Counted from the stretch's first letter, positions 35,118-46,860 are shown. The stretch is 60,000 nt of DNA from Liolophura sinensis (GCF_032854445.1 NC_088301.1:33156402-33216401), one strand, 5' to 3'. Program-made: numbers and translations. The notes: generated from the letters alone by a model not told the origin.

Positions 35118-35321
35118 ATGACATTTCCATTGACGATTGTCATTACGGGCGTGATCTTCCTAATCCAACCGTGCAGAATGAAGGACATAATAAAACAAGT
35201 TCTGCAGACGAGGTCAGGATCCACGAGAATGGACTTAATTAGTCCCATGGAGATGGCGTTATACAGGGATTTCTTTCAGACAAACGGACGATCTGGGTGT
35301 CAAGATGGACTAGGCGTACGC
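35118..35321 (+). CDS. Candidate first coding exon of a secreted protein, 68 aa
   Basis: After a T-rich tract and AACCAG (AG at 35,110-35,111), ATG at 35,118 opens MTFPLTIVITGVIFLIQPC, a plausible signal peptide. It is followed by RMKDIIKQVLQTRSGSTRMD, LISPMEMALYRDFFQTNGRS and GCQDGLGVR, up to a strong donor, CGC|GTAAGC, at 35,322 in phase 0. If the donor is not used, the frame stops after four more codons, giving a 72-residue secreted peptide. Codons look less AT-biased than the surrounding spacer, which favours coding. The mature part has one cysteine before the donor and several basic sites. I recognise no family, and a small secreted peptide or prohormone is only a guess. An opposite-strand open frame (34,931-35,248) is less convincing. 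Confidence 0.4.
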
Positions 35322-35529
35322 GTAAGCTACTGTTGAAGATGTAGGCAGATCGTCTTGCTTCACTCTCTTGCCACAGTTTATCTGTCACGTGTGGTAGAAA
35401 AGTGTTTAAATAATAAAGGTAGAGGACAACTAAAAGAAATTGTACAGTTACAGATTTGTCATTTTGTTAAGTTAATTGTTCCGTTGTGTGACTAAATATC
35501 CCAGTAATTCCAGAATGATGAAATATATG

Positions 35530-35531
<2 letters not shown>

Positions 35532-35606
<75 letters not shown>
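35532..35606. repeat. (TA)n microsatellite, about 37 units
   Basis: Uninterrupted alternating A and T over 75 bases. It is likely polymorphic and prone to assembly error. Confidence 0.95.
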
Positions 35607-35608
<2 letters not shown>

Positions 35609-38600
35609 CTTACTGACCGTGGCGCGACCACTTCATTGACCCTAAACCTCTAAACCTGGGCCTGTTTCGAGCATTTCATTTATATACTGTTGTCTTTAAT
35701 GTATTCAACATAGTCGGGTGCTTGATGTAGAAATGCAGGTCTTGGATCGTAAAAACTTGACAGGCTCTGGTTCAACACAATGGTCAAAATGTTTTGCTAG
35801 TTTTGCCTACTTTTCTGAAATAGTAATGTTGCTTAGTTAACAACTTGTTTTCTCGTTTTCCTTACAAAGCTCATACTCAAGTAGGATCACATTCCGATGA
35901 TAACGAATGATCTCTTAGGAAACTGGACTTATACCAAGGTCGTGGGGGACTAATGGGTACCTAGGATTGTTTTATCAGGATTGCGCAATCCAAGCCTATC
36001 CCAATCGTTACTTTAAAAGCAAAGATTAACCCGGAGGAATGACCCTTGGCTATCAAAAATGACTTTGCCAAAGGCTATTGTTGTGGTCGTATACGATGAT
36101 ACGGCAGTCCGCATGCGTTCTTCCGTATGCCCGTCATCGAAATGTCTTAAGAACTTATCCATGTATCTATGTAACATTTGCTGAACTTGTTATGGAACTT
36201 ACCAAAAATGAAGCTTTTTACATGGATGTCCACAGAACAGATTAGAGCGTGGTTGACACAAATGCTCATTGACCTCAGACTACAGTTCATATATTACATG
36301 TTTAGCGTTGTGTCTCAAAAAATACTGACCCATCGTTAATAAACATCCAGAATCAGCTTGCTGGTTCTCACATTTGACCTATTTTTAAAGGCCAGGGCTC
36401 TTAGAACGCCTGGTTTTCGTACACCTCTTGTTAATGCCCGGGTCCGTATAGGCCCTTCGGGTGAATGGGTAAGTTTATTTTATGTACATGGCAAATATAT
36501 CTACATGCATATACATATAGAATTTTGATTCAAGCAACGTTTGGATTGAATCAAGAAACGTTTTATATAATTATATATTCCTATAAACTTAATATTTAAA
36601 TGATGTCTACAGCAAATGCATGGTATAGCGAAAGTCAACTGCGATTTTCATCCATGGAAGAACTTCGCGTATCCTGATACTTACGTATATATGATGCAAA
36701 AATACACAGCACTGTTTTAAACTTAAGAAAAAGAGCGGATTATGAAAGCTTTTACATATGCATATTTTCATATTTTATTATCGACAACTTATATACTAGC
36801 ATGAAATACGATTTGATTACTGATTCACTCTTTCGCTTATTACATTCCTTGCGTCTGTCCAACATCACTGAAAACTGTTGATTGCTTTCTTTTGCACGAT
36901 GTCGTACTTAATATACCTTTTTAGTTTTTAGGTGGATTGTGTTAAACGTCGTTTTGAGACCTTGCTATTATTGATCTGGAGCGTCCAATTTTGATTTACG
37001 GCTGGGATATGAATGTCTGTTTCGAAGCATATATGGATTAATTAAAGCGTTTCTACATTGTGTAGCGCCAACATAATTACATTCAGTTCTAATTACCATT
37101 CACATGGTTTAGGAGGAAATCAATTGCTAGTCATGCCTTAAGCGTGAATAACTTATTTGTGCATCATAATACTAGTAATACTTATCATATTTAAATAGGT
37201 AAGGTCATCATCTTCTCTCTGGGGTCAACCTCATAGTTGACAGTATATTTTTTTGACAATTCTAAAGCGTAAATAAACTTCACGTGAGAGAGGAACGCTT
37301 GCTTGTTTAACATGCTCTGTGGTTAATTTTTCTTCTACACGCACAACTGGAACAAACCTGGTAGTCATAGGAACGTTTGTGAGAACAAACATTCTATGTA
37401 TTGATTTGCACTATGTAACCCTGTACATAATCATCCACCAACCTTGGTTTGATGCAATACATCAACAATAATCCATAAGCATTGTTTGTTTTCCCCCGGC
37501 TTTGTGGACACAGTTTTCTGAGTAGAGTACTGACGTGGTAGCCTAAAACCACCCGCGTTCATTCAACAAGACATGCACGGGGCCTTTAGCCTTGATAAAG
37601 TACCGCGGGAAATTAGCCCAGTGTCAACAGCGATCTTTACCGATCTCGTACATGTGATGGACAAGATCTGGTCATATTTTTTCACAACTCAATCTGTTTT
37701 TCACATGTTTCAAAGTTCTGCAGTTGTTCTGTTGAAATGTTTTGAGCTTGCATCGGCCATATTAGAATATATGACACGAATATTGCGCGATGTTTGAACT
37801 TGCGGTGAATATTAAAGTCAATGTCACCAGCCGAAGAAAAAAAAAAGAAATTATAACTGGATTTTTGTTACATTAGCAATGGCGATTCGGGACCTAAATG
37901 AGCTGACCGTTTTGTTTGTTTGCAGTGAATGGCTATATAATGTTACCAGTTTGCCCACAAAGCGTCATCGCAAACACACTGAACAGCGGACTATGCTGCT
38001 TAAGCCCTAATTATTATTAGTTCTCTCAGTATATAAATTCTAAGATGGCATTTTTACACGCGTGATCGCAGATACACTATGATACACTGGTTTTTTTTAT
38101 TTAATTCTTTTCAATCAGTTGAGTGTTTTATTCACCTTACTCAAAAGTTCTTCTTAGACTTACGGAAGTCTATTTATGGTCTGAAACAGCAAAAGCTACA
38201 TATAAGAGAAAAAAATATTTTTGGGACTATGGTATCATATGTAGAGGAAGCTGAAGGTAATTGTCAGTCTTTTGTCTGTTTAAATTGGGTCGGGTACTAT
38301 GTTTTGTATCTTTTGCATGGTTCATGATTCAGTAAGACCGCAGGAAAATATGGCGGAATTTGGATCTTCTTACCGCAAGGAAATAAAATCTTAACAAATA
38401 ATTGGTCAAAAATCAACCTTGTCTAAGCTAAACCATTGATTTATATACCATGTACACCGTCAGGATAGGCAAGTATATAACAAATGAAGGCTTTTGTCCA
38501 GTGACTGGCGAGGAGCATACTGGTCTTCCCAAGGCAAAAGTCCTGCATCCACAAACCTCTAGTGTGGCAGAAGTGAAAAAAAAAACATTGACGATGACGT

Positions 38601-38830
38601 AAAATATAGTAATCAAACAAATAAGCAAATTACTTGATAAATAGCCTACTTTATAACTGGGTTTCAAACAGTGTATTAATATGCATCTTTGCATATATAT
38701 TAAGTGGGGGAAAAAGTGACTCACGAGGAGAAACGTGGACATTCAGATGAAAGAACAACAATGTGCACATTGGGACTGAGTTGCTTAAGTAGATAGATAT
38801 GATTTGTGTTTATCATTCATACACAAGTGC
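35607..38830. other. Spacer without an assignable gene
   Basis: One open frame at 37,573-37,797 (plus, 74 codons, starting MHGAFSLDKVPREISPVSTA) is moderately protein-like but has no splice or family support. Repeat C copy 2 (36,930-37,055) is listed separately. Otherwise nothing is seen. Confidence 0.45.
36930..37055 (+). repeat. Dispersed repeat C, copy 2
   Basis: Collinear with 3860-4000: GTTAAACGTCGTTTTGA, GAGCGTCCAATTTTGATTTA, CGGCTGGGATATGAATGTCT, GTTTCGAAGCAT. Class uncertain. Confidence 0.45.
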
Positions 38831-38837
38831 GTATGTT

Positions 38838-38885
38838 TCACTTATACAACGGCTGTCAGGTATGGAGGTAGCCGAAATCACTGCC
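38838..38885 (-). mobile_element. SINE family A tail fragment (weak)
   Basis: TTTCACTTATACAACGGCTG, then a GGTATGGAGG-like block, corresponds in reverse to the CCACCATAATG, GCCGTCGTATAAGTGAAAT tail of complete copies. The flanks are lost. Confidence 0.45.
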
Positions 38886-39295
38886 CAAAATACCACAGAT
38901 ATGTCTGAAAAGTCGCCGGATGCAGCAGATTCCTATAGAGGGAGCTAAATTCTAACCTGTGATCTGTCTGGTCAAGGGGCGATCAGCAACCTAACATTTT
39001 TGGCTATACCTGTATATGGCTATGAAAATAGAATGAATTTAAGAAGTTTTTTGAATATATATCTACCGAGATGAATACAGTTGAATGCATAGATCGCAGA
39101 GAGAAACTAGTTTGGTGTTCTTTGATGTCGAGACAGAAAATATGCCTGCGAACACTTGTAAAGCCTGTATCCACGCAAATGTGCGTCGATCTCAATATTC
39201 AGTGAATTCACTAATATGAGTAGACACTATAGTAATATCTAAGGTTCAAGAAAAAGACACTCTTTTTGAATCTATTCATACAACACAAGCTCAAT

Positions 39296-39857
39296 TCACA
39301 TAACATTGCATGATAGAAATCCACGGTTTGACCTCGAACGATCGATCATTTGGAAAGTGCAATCGTTTGTTATAAATGACACATATTTAGGACAAAGTTC
39401 ATGATCGGGGGGTGGGGGCTGTTTGAGGTCGTCGTGGATACAACATGGCGGCAGACTGGCCATGATCGAGAATTGCCTGTCACGAGCAGACGCGTTTGTC
39501 GACAAGGGTGGATCCACACAATGGCGATTTTGGACATTACCAACAATAAGATGACCCAGTTCTCTTGAATGTCAATGTTTGACTTGAATCGGATTTCACC
39601 AGTTAGTCAAACTATGGTGGATCAGACTGCCAAGATTCGAGAATCTGTCTGTATAGAAATCCTCTCCAAACGCCGATTCAGCAGCCTGTGATTCATATAT
39701 ATATATATCATAAAGTCTTACAGAACGGCAGAAAGTAAGCTCGTTATCAGCCGTGCACAGTTACATAAGATGATGGATTTTTCCAACATTTTCTGACATT
39801 TCACTTCTGTTTAAGACTATATTGTCGTTTGTATGTTGCGCAAAGTCATATGTATGT
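39296..39857. other. Spacer without a recognisable gene
   Basis: Slightly GC-richer stretch at 39,400-39,560 with ATGGCGGC and ATGGCG motifs, but every frame stops quickly. A short (AT)n lies at about 39,697-39,709. Confidence 0.4.
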
Positions 39858-40100
39858 ATTATTTATTTATTTGATTGGGGTTTTGTGCTGTATTCAAGAA
39901 TATTTTCACTTATACGACGGCGGCGAGAATTACGGTGGTAGGAAACCGGGCAGGACCCGGGGAAAACCCACGACCATCCGCTGGTTGTGCCAGACCTTCC
40001 CACCAGCATTGATGAGAGGCTCCTGGGTCATTGCGCCGCGCTGGAGTGCTTCGGCGACGGAGCTAACAACCTCCCCGTCCCGCATGTGTCTCCGCCATGT
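39858..40100 (-). mobile_element. SINE family A with the B box deleted
   Basis: The reverse complement runs GGAGGTTGTTAGCTCCGTCG, a CGGCGCAATGACCCAGGAGC head, then CTCTCATCAATGCTGG. It jumps directly to TGGGAAGGTCTGGC, missing the GTGAGTTCGAGTCCAGCTCA segment with the pol III B box. It resumes CCAGCGGATGGTCGTGGGTT, TTCCCCGGGTCCTGCCCGG, CGCCGTCGTATAAGTGAAAA and tail (AAATA)n. Loss between two ATGC(T)GG-like direct repeats suggests slippage deletion. This copy should be transcriptionally dead. Confidence 0.8.
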
Positions 40101-40569
40101 TGAACCTCCTCCATTAAACTATATCCACACGCCCAAAATATACCTGACATTCATTCCCTACTTGTGCAATGACCTTTTTAACGATAATTAACCACGGGAC
40201 ATAATAATTGAGGGAAGATGTCAAACATGGAGGACTCAGAGGAGTGTTCGGCATTGTTAAGCAGTTGAAAGTTAGACAAACGGCAAAAACATTTAACGAG
40301 AAATAAAGGTCAGCAACGCCTTTTACTGGAGAGGTACACGCGGTTAAATGCGATCTCCTTCCCGCTGTATACTGAAATATAAGCCTTACAAGGCCGATAC
40401 TTAAATGCACATTTTTGTAATTTCTGTTAATCGTGAATGGACTTGGGATGCGTCTCCATGTCATTTGCGCTACCTCTGTCAAAGCATGTTGATAAGTGCG
40501 TGAACGGGGTCACATGTGCTTTGTCGGGAGTTTTCAATGCGACTCAACTGTCGTAGACGAAGGTCAATG

Positions 40570-41852
40570 GAAGCCGGATAAGAATCGTCATATCATCGCA
40601 CCATCGATGATGCGATGCGATGACACAATGACACGAAGCGATGACACGATATCGCCCTCCCAAGAATACTCACTTGACCAGAGAAGGGTACTGTGGCCTT
40701 CATTTTCGTTTTCCACTGACTGTCCAAAATTTTTTGTACATACCCATATGCGTCGAGCGTTTATCCTTAGCGTGCACACACGGGAAGCTGAAGTAGGTCG
40801 ATTTCTTTTAGCCAGTTGTCTATAATCAGTTGTCTGTAAAATCAGTCATACTCGCTACTAAAATTGCCTTTACTCACATGAATATATTGGAAGTCCACAT
40901 TCCTGCACAGAAAATGAAGTTAGAGCACTTTTTCTAAATCATAATGATAAACTGCTTAAGCTCGGTTAAGATTGTTTGAACTCATTGCCTCGGGTGACGT
41001 CATAATTATCCAAACAATTTGTAACAAATTTGCTGGATATTGGGATGAGTTCAATATGTTTTGTCGGAGGGTCACATCAGTTGCTTAAACTGCTATTGAC
41101 TTTAATCCAAACCCTGTTTCTTACATTGACATATTCTATATTGTTCACATGTTTTAGTATAGCATAACCTTCAGAAAGGAGTTTTATTTTATCTCTTGTA
41201 GTATATGATCTCACAGCAGTATGGCTTATAATTTTGATTATAAAAAACAATGTAGTCTATTCGCTGAGACAGTAGTGTAAGTTGTGTTACTGCGTGGAAT
41301 TTGTTCTAAGCGCATGTTGGTGCAGCTATTGTAAAACAAATTACTCACCACGCCCACTGTCCAACATGTCACTTCTTCCAGAATAATTATGACGTAACCA
41401 GACGCAATGTGTTCCTGGTGTTAAAATCAGGCTTGTGAATTTAGCATTATGAATTAGAAAAGTACTCTGATTACATCTTCCTTGCAATAATATAAAGGAA
41501 CATATCAGTGTGTAGAGCCTGTAGAGCGAAAGGTAATTTTGTTGGCGAGTATGACTGATTTTACAAGATAGCAGAATATAGGCGACTGGCTAAAAGAAAT
41601 AGACTATAGTAATAAAATATACTGTGTCACTTGTCTAAAGGCCAAGGGGACGATGGCACGAGGCTATGACACGATGGTAGGATGCCATCGCTTCGTGCCT
41701 TCGTACCATCGCTTCGCATCATCGTGTCATCGCTTCTTGCCATCGTCCAACAGGCAAGTGGCGTGGTACATTTTATTACTATAGTGTGTTTCTTTTAGCC
41801 GGTCGCCCATATTCTGCTATGATGGCACGATGATGGCCTTATCCGACTTGCA
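40570..41852. mobile_element. Foldback element, about 1.28 kb, long inverted arms with an internal minisatellite
   Basis: The left arm (40,570-41,060) and right arm (41,345-41,852) are reverse complements over several collinear blocks. Outer ends are CCGGATAAG against CTTATCCGAC. Inward, a GATGACACGA-type minisatellite occurs in both arms, then TTTCTTTTAGCCAGT against ACTGGCTAAAAGAAA, then GTAAAATCAGTCATACTCGC against GCGAGTATGACTGATTTTAC, then TGACGTCATAATTATCC against GAATAATTATGACGTAA. The right arm holds a second inverted pair (41,568-41,641 and 41,751-41,820, about 70 bp) around its minisatellite, which the left arm lacks. There is no protein-coding capacity: frames of about 110 codons at 40,496-40,825 are not protein-like. 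About 285 bp of unique sequence lies in the middle. Confidence 0.75.
41645..41750. repeat. GATGGCACGA-type minisatellite inside the foldback element
   Basis: Short units such as CGATGGCACGA, CTATGACACGATGGTA, GCCATCGCTTCGTGCC, TCGTACCATCGCTTCGCA and TCATCGTGTCATCGCTTCTT switch strand near 41,680, so the array itself contains inverted units. A related array is at about 40,590-40,655. Confidence 0.7.
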
Positions 41853-42520
41853 TATATAGTCAAGGGAATTTAGACACAGATTTACCTTTTCGTTACGCAA
41901 AGAAAGAGCACAGTAAATATAAACCGTAGATATAAGAGGCACTAATTATGTTATACAACTTTCACGCTTACTTTTGGCTGACTGACTTCGAAGTTTGTGG
42001 AAATAGGGCTGCATAATTAAATTTAACATATATATCTTGCATATCAAACTATATTTTATGAACACTGTTCAGCATTTTGCCAGAAAATGTTTCCTAACCC
42101 CTTTCCCTCTCTCCCTGCATTCTATACCTCTGTTATTTACTTCTCCTTTGAAAAGCAGAGATGTTCTTACCTGAGGAACCACTAATCACCGACACACCCC
42201 TTCCCTTACACTCCCAGCGACGCGGTTCATGACTCAGCCAAAGGACGAAATTTGGATGGTTCATTTTCGCATGACCTATGGGTCGATACTTACTTATTGG
42301 GCAGCCAAAAGTCTAAGGCAAACCGGAACTGATTTACTGTTAGATTTCACTCCAGGATTTTCAGCTTAATTTTTGTAAAGATTGTAAAACTTGTTAAAGT
42401 ATGCGTAAAAGATAGAAAATCTTATCAATAGTGAGAGTGTGGTAGCTGACAAATGGTCAAAAACACAAAAACCGAGAGCTTTTAATATAGAAGAACCAAA
42501 CTTAGCCCAGTCGTACACAG
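41853..42520. other. Spacer without a recognisable gene
   Basis: No gene or repeat recognised. Confidence 0.5.
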
Positions 42521-42671
42521 GGGCCACTTTCACGAAACTACGTAAGTCATATTTCTAGTAACTTTTCTCGTAAATGACGTTGTCCAAGTTTCAGTGACAG
42601 CAGGCGACATCATTTACCATTTACTAAAAAAGTTACGAAAAATTGATTTACGAAGTTTTGTAAAAGAGGGC
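42521..42671. mobile_element. Short MITE, 151 bp, almost entirely inverted repeat
   Basis: The left end GGGCCACTTTCACGAAACTA, CGTAAGTCA pairs with the complement of the right end TGATTTACGAAGTTTTGTAA, AAGAGGGCT. Pairing continues inward through GTAACTTTTCTCGTAAATGA and its partner, leaving only a short central loop. A decayed right end of the same element is at 59,319-59,362. There is no coding capacity. Confidence 0.75.
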
Positions 42672-43924
42672 TATTTCTGCGTAGATATATACGTTCTAAA
42701 TTAGTCTAGTACATCTTTATGGCCAACACTTAGCTTTATTTCCATTTTTGTAGTATCTTATTTTGCTTGGATTAACAGGGTTAAACGCCCTAAACGCACC
42801 CGTGACATTGCATTCGACATACTGGTCTTGTAATGTCTAAAAGTTCTAAAATTTGCAATCTTTATTCTTTCTTCTATGGCACTCATCATAAAGGGAGATG
42901 CCAAGTGCTGCATGTCAGTCTGGTGTATGAAAACTGTGACTGATTAAGAGGAGAGTCATATCTTCGGCATGGCTTTCTTTACAGTGATGCACCTCTATAA
43001 ATATGTTAACATTGCAACCGGCCTAAAATGACACCCTGTCGTATTAATATCTAAATATAGTCGACAGCTAAAAAAAGGGCACATACATTTTTTAATATTG
43101 CAGAATAACAAAATTTGAAGAAGCAATGGATCTAAATTATCCTGATAACGGCATTCAGAGATACATTCTCATAGTCCCACACTGTATATTCACATTAAGA
43201 TATCTGTTTTCATCTAATATTCTGCCGTGAGTTTTGCTCAGGTTGATTTTAAGTTTGTCAACATCTAAATGCCCTTTTAAAAGTGGGTGACAACTGTCAG
43301 ATGAGATTAGCGCAAACATGTCAACACTAATCCAACACTGAAAATGGACTGCCTTACTCCGGTTTGTGTTACATGTTGTCATAACAACAGGTGGGCGTGT
43401 CAACAAGTCTTGTCACTAACCTATAGAGAGCCTTCAGCTGTCATGTGGGTTGACTGCCTGTGTGAAAGCTCGGGTTGGCTAATCCTTGAAATTCTCATTT
43501 TCCATTGAACGAAAACTTAAATATACACCTTTGCTGATGTATAAATATAAAATATATATTTAATCTTCTCGGTATGTCATTCTATCATGCCGTTGTATAA
43601 CTTTTCTCAATTTAATACCTATAAAATTATATAAAAAAGAATTGGGCATTTAGGTTGATTTGTTCCCTATAGTTTTATTGTTTCTGATAACGCATGCGCT
43701 CATATTAAACAATATGTATATATATATGTTCTCATACTCGAGAACGGTCCATAAGTGCTTATCTATATGACATTGACTTTCGTGTTCATCTTTACAACAA
43801 CCATGATGCTCACTCTTCAGAATGTTCATACTTTAAAGGATATTCAAAATGAAACCTTTCCCGGACCAGCCGGGATCGGATCAGTAGACTATATAGGCCA
43901 TACCAAAGAGAGATCGACAACATA
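42672..43924. other. Spacer without a recognisable gene
   Basis: Nothing assignable. (AT)n patches lie near 43,546-43,560 and 43,711-43,726. Confidence 0.5.
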
Positions 43925-44056
43925 TAAGTTATGTTGTGGATTTCGCCCAGGCTCTGCCCGGTTTTCTCGCACCATAATGATACAGCCGCTGTCGTTTGCG
44001 AAAGGTATTCTTTAGTAAGGCGTAAAATAGCCAATCAAACAAATAAATAAATTTTT
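43925..44056 (+). mobile_element. SINE family A, 3' part
   Basis: GTGGATTTCGCCCAGGCTCT, GCCCGGTTTTCTCGCACCAT, AATGATACAGCCGCTGTCGT, a GTATTCTTTAGTAAGGCGTA block, AAATAGCCAATCAAACAAAT and AAATAAA tail. It is truncated at the 5' side within the central domain. Confidence 0.8.
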
Positions 44057-44253
44057 TGACATCCCATCTTTTAACACGTGGCGGTCAGACAAGTGCTTGA
44101 CATCCTATGTTTTCACATCTACGTTTAGCGGTTATTGTAGTGTGTTTTATCTTTATTAAATGTGACCATGTGCACAGTTTTTGGTGATATGTCGGAAAGT
44201 CGATAAAAAATTAGCTTGGTTTAGTGGTGTTCATCGTTTTGCTCAGCAGTATT

Positions 44254-44254
<1 letters not shown>

Positions 44255-44340
<86 letters not shown>
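44255..44340. repeat. Compound microsatellite (CA)n-(TA)n
   Basis: (CA)n at 44,255-44,289 passes through CTCACA into (TA)n at 44,293-44,339. Just downstream the 17-bp block GAGCGTAAGGACATAA occurs twice about 42 bp apart, around another short (TA)n. Confidence 0.95.
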
Positions 44341-44344
<4 letters not shown>

Positions 44345-44877
44345 CTGAGCGTAAGGACATAATAATAATAATATATATATATATATGAGCGTAAGGACAT
44401 AACATAAACTGGGGCTCTCTATCTCCATATACAACTATACTTTAGTAGTAATTTTTTTTTGTATTCCTTTTGTATACATACCCTAGCCTGCCATATGCCT
44501 ATATTATATGGTTCTATAATTTATTCATTCCTAAAGCTCCAATTTACATTTGTATCAAGTTTTTACTTTAAATAAACGTGGCAGTTTACGGTAATTTAAC
44601 TCATATATTGCAGCTGAACTTCAGGCAGCTCCCACACATTTATCGGAATGTGGGGAATACCTAAACTTGGTGTGGTGAATTCGTCACGGTCCCCATTTTC
44701 CGACAATTCGCCTGATGAATTACAGCATTAGCTGAAGATAAATTTAAAAGACATGAACTTATCGCAATAGTGCTGATGGAGATATACAAAACCAATTACT
44801 TTGTCATTCTTAGTTTTATTACTTATTCTTTTATGTGTCATTTTTATTAATTCTCACCCTGCAGATATTCGACCTGC

Positions 44878-44883
<6 letters not shown>

Positions 44884-44930
<47 letters not shown>
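44884..44930. repeat. (TA)n microsatellite
   Basis: About 23 uninterrupted AT units. Confidence 0.95.
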
Positions 44931-44931
<1 letters not shown>

Positions 44932-45047
44932 ACCGAGAAAAGGACATTTTCAAGATGCATGTATTATAACCCTGAAATCACACATTTCTTTAACATTTAT
45001 AAGTATAGAGTTTTGTTTCGTTTGATATAGTGACACACTAAGGTCAA

Positions 45048-45281
45048 GCAGCGTAATGACCAGGGATCTCACCAATGCGGTCGCTGTGAGTTCGAGTCCA
45101 GCTCATGCTGGCTTCCTCTCAGGGAAGGTCTTGCAGCAACCTGCGGATGGTCGTGGGTTTCCCCCGGGCTCTGCCCGGTTTCCACCCACCATAATGCTGG
45201 CCGCCGACGTATAAGTGAAGTATTCATGAGTGCGGCGTAAAATACCAATCAATTAAATAAACAAATAAAACAAATACATGT
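45048..45281 (+). mobile_element. SINE family A, best-preserved copy, with target-site duplication
   Basis: tRNA-related head with a B box (GTTCGAGTCC at about 45,092), then CAGCTCATGCTGGCTTCCTC, GGGAAGGTCTTGCAGCAACC, TGCGGATGGTCGTGGGTTTC, CCCCGGGCTCTGCCCGGTTT, CCACCCACCATAATGCTGGC, CGCCGACGTATAAGTGAAGT, ATTCATGAGTGCGGCGTAAA and an A-rich tail. It is flanked by a 13-bp direct repeat, ACACTAAGGTCAA (45,035-45,047) and ACACTAAGGCCAA (45,282-45,294), 12 of 13 identical. This is the footprint of LINE-driven retroposition. The central domain resembles the conserved core of a widespread molluscan SINE group. Confidence 0.9.
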
Positions 45282-45294
45282 ACACTAAGGCCAA

Positions 45295-46860
45295 TACATA
45301 AGACTAATAACAGGAGGTAATATTTAGTCCTACTTCAATTTCTGCATATAGTTAAGTATATTTTATAAAGTTGCGAAGTTATTCCAACATAATTGTTTAT
45401 GCTAATGTTGTAATGTAATAGATTCTTTTGAAATGTTATGCCAATATAACTGCGTCCAGCATTTTTGGGGGCGGCCAGAGCACTTAATCTTACTATTTAA
45501 GGTTGAAAAAAAAATAGCTTTTTTGTGCACGAGTTGACATTGCGCTTTAGTATATATCACAAGAAAAATTCTTTTCTCTCCAATACATATATATTCATCA
45601 CTTATTGTTTATGTTTATAAAAAAAAACAGTAAAAAAATTCAATAATCATGCTGGGGTGTCCATGCTGGCCCATGTACACAACGACTGTTACACACATTA
45701 CACTTCAGCTCGTTTTCTTACTTATTTATTTGATAAGTCTAACTGTGAGCTTTAGAATTTTTAAATTATGGTAATTTATGGGTTGAAGAAACTGGGATGC
45801 TGAGAGTAAACCACCGAGTTCGCCACGTTTCCGACAGACCTCCTAATTTTCGCAGTAGAAAGAGAGAGCTGGATAATTCACGCGGTCACAATGACGAAGG
45901 GCCTAATAACCTAAGATGGTGAGTCAACCATAGGCACATCAAACTGTATTCTCACAGGATGTCAGTAAATCAATCTTTAAATCAGGAGAGCCTAGTCTCG
46001 CTTACAGATCTGCTATTTATAGATGAAAGGGATCCCTCGATCAAGACCTTGACTGCCATACATCATTAGTATCACCACTCACTGTCACCACCAAATATCA
46101 CTTTTTGCATCATGACGCAAGAAACGCGAAATTTATAACCACGCAGAGGGGTTTTCCTAAAGTATGTGAAAGTGAGTACTGCGGTGTTGTGTGGCTGAAA
46201 CGCAGGCTATATACCCTGAGGCATACACCATGCTCTACGTTCGCTTGACCGCACTGCCAACAGAAACGAATAGGAAGAGTAGGCCTACAGGTACTGAAAT
46301 AATCCTTGTCTAGGGACAATATGAACAAAGATGTCAATATATAAAAAAATTCAGTCAGTTAAATGAACACTGAGCACAGTGATCAAAGATTGAATGCCAA
46401 ATCGGTTTGACCTACTGCTTTGATGAAATGTGTAGATGAAAAATCACTAACTACTCGACTCTGCCTATACTTTCTTTCTTTATTTTCAATTTCTTTTTTA
46501 CACCAACTGACTGACTTTCTGTTATACCCTTAACCAAATTACTAATTTTTTACTACCATAAACCACCGGCTTTTACTGTAATTTGATTTGTCAAGAATTT
46601 ATAATTTTGCTCATCCATGATGCTCTCTATAGCCCACTACTTTAGACATTGCATCATGCAGTTTATAAATTAATTAAGAGCATACAGTGTCCAAAAATGT
46701 GCTTTTTATATATCTAGCGTAGATATGTTTTCATAGACATGAAGTTGAGACAACATATGTTCCACCTTTCATGACAATATTGTTGCAGGCTAACTGGTCT
46801 AATTTAAGCCACGGATTGACCTGCACTTTTGATCTTTAGAGTTACCGCCCCTGGTGCACC
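45295..46860. other. Spacer upstream of ZRANB2; no gene seen
   Basis: No exon-like features or recognisable repeats. Confidence 0.5.

Noticed and set aside
37573-37797. Plus-strand frame of 74 codons (MHGAFSLDKVPREISP...)
   Set aside because: Codon pattern mildly protein-like, but with no splice, domain or promoter support.
40496-40825. Open frame of 109 codons at the left end of the foldback element
   Set aside because: Lies across repeat arms, with a composition set by the minisatellite; no transposase motif.
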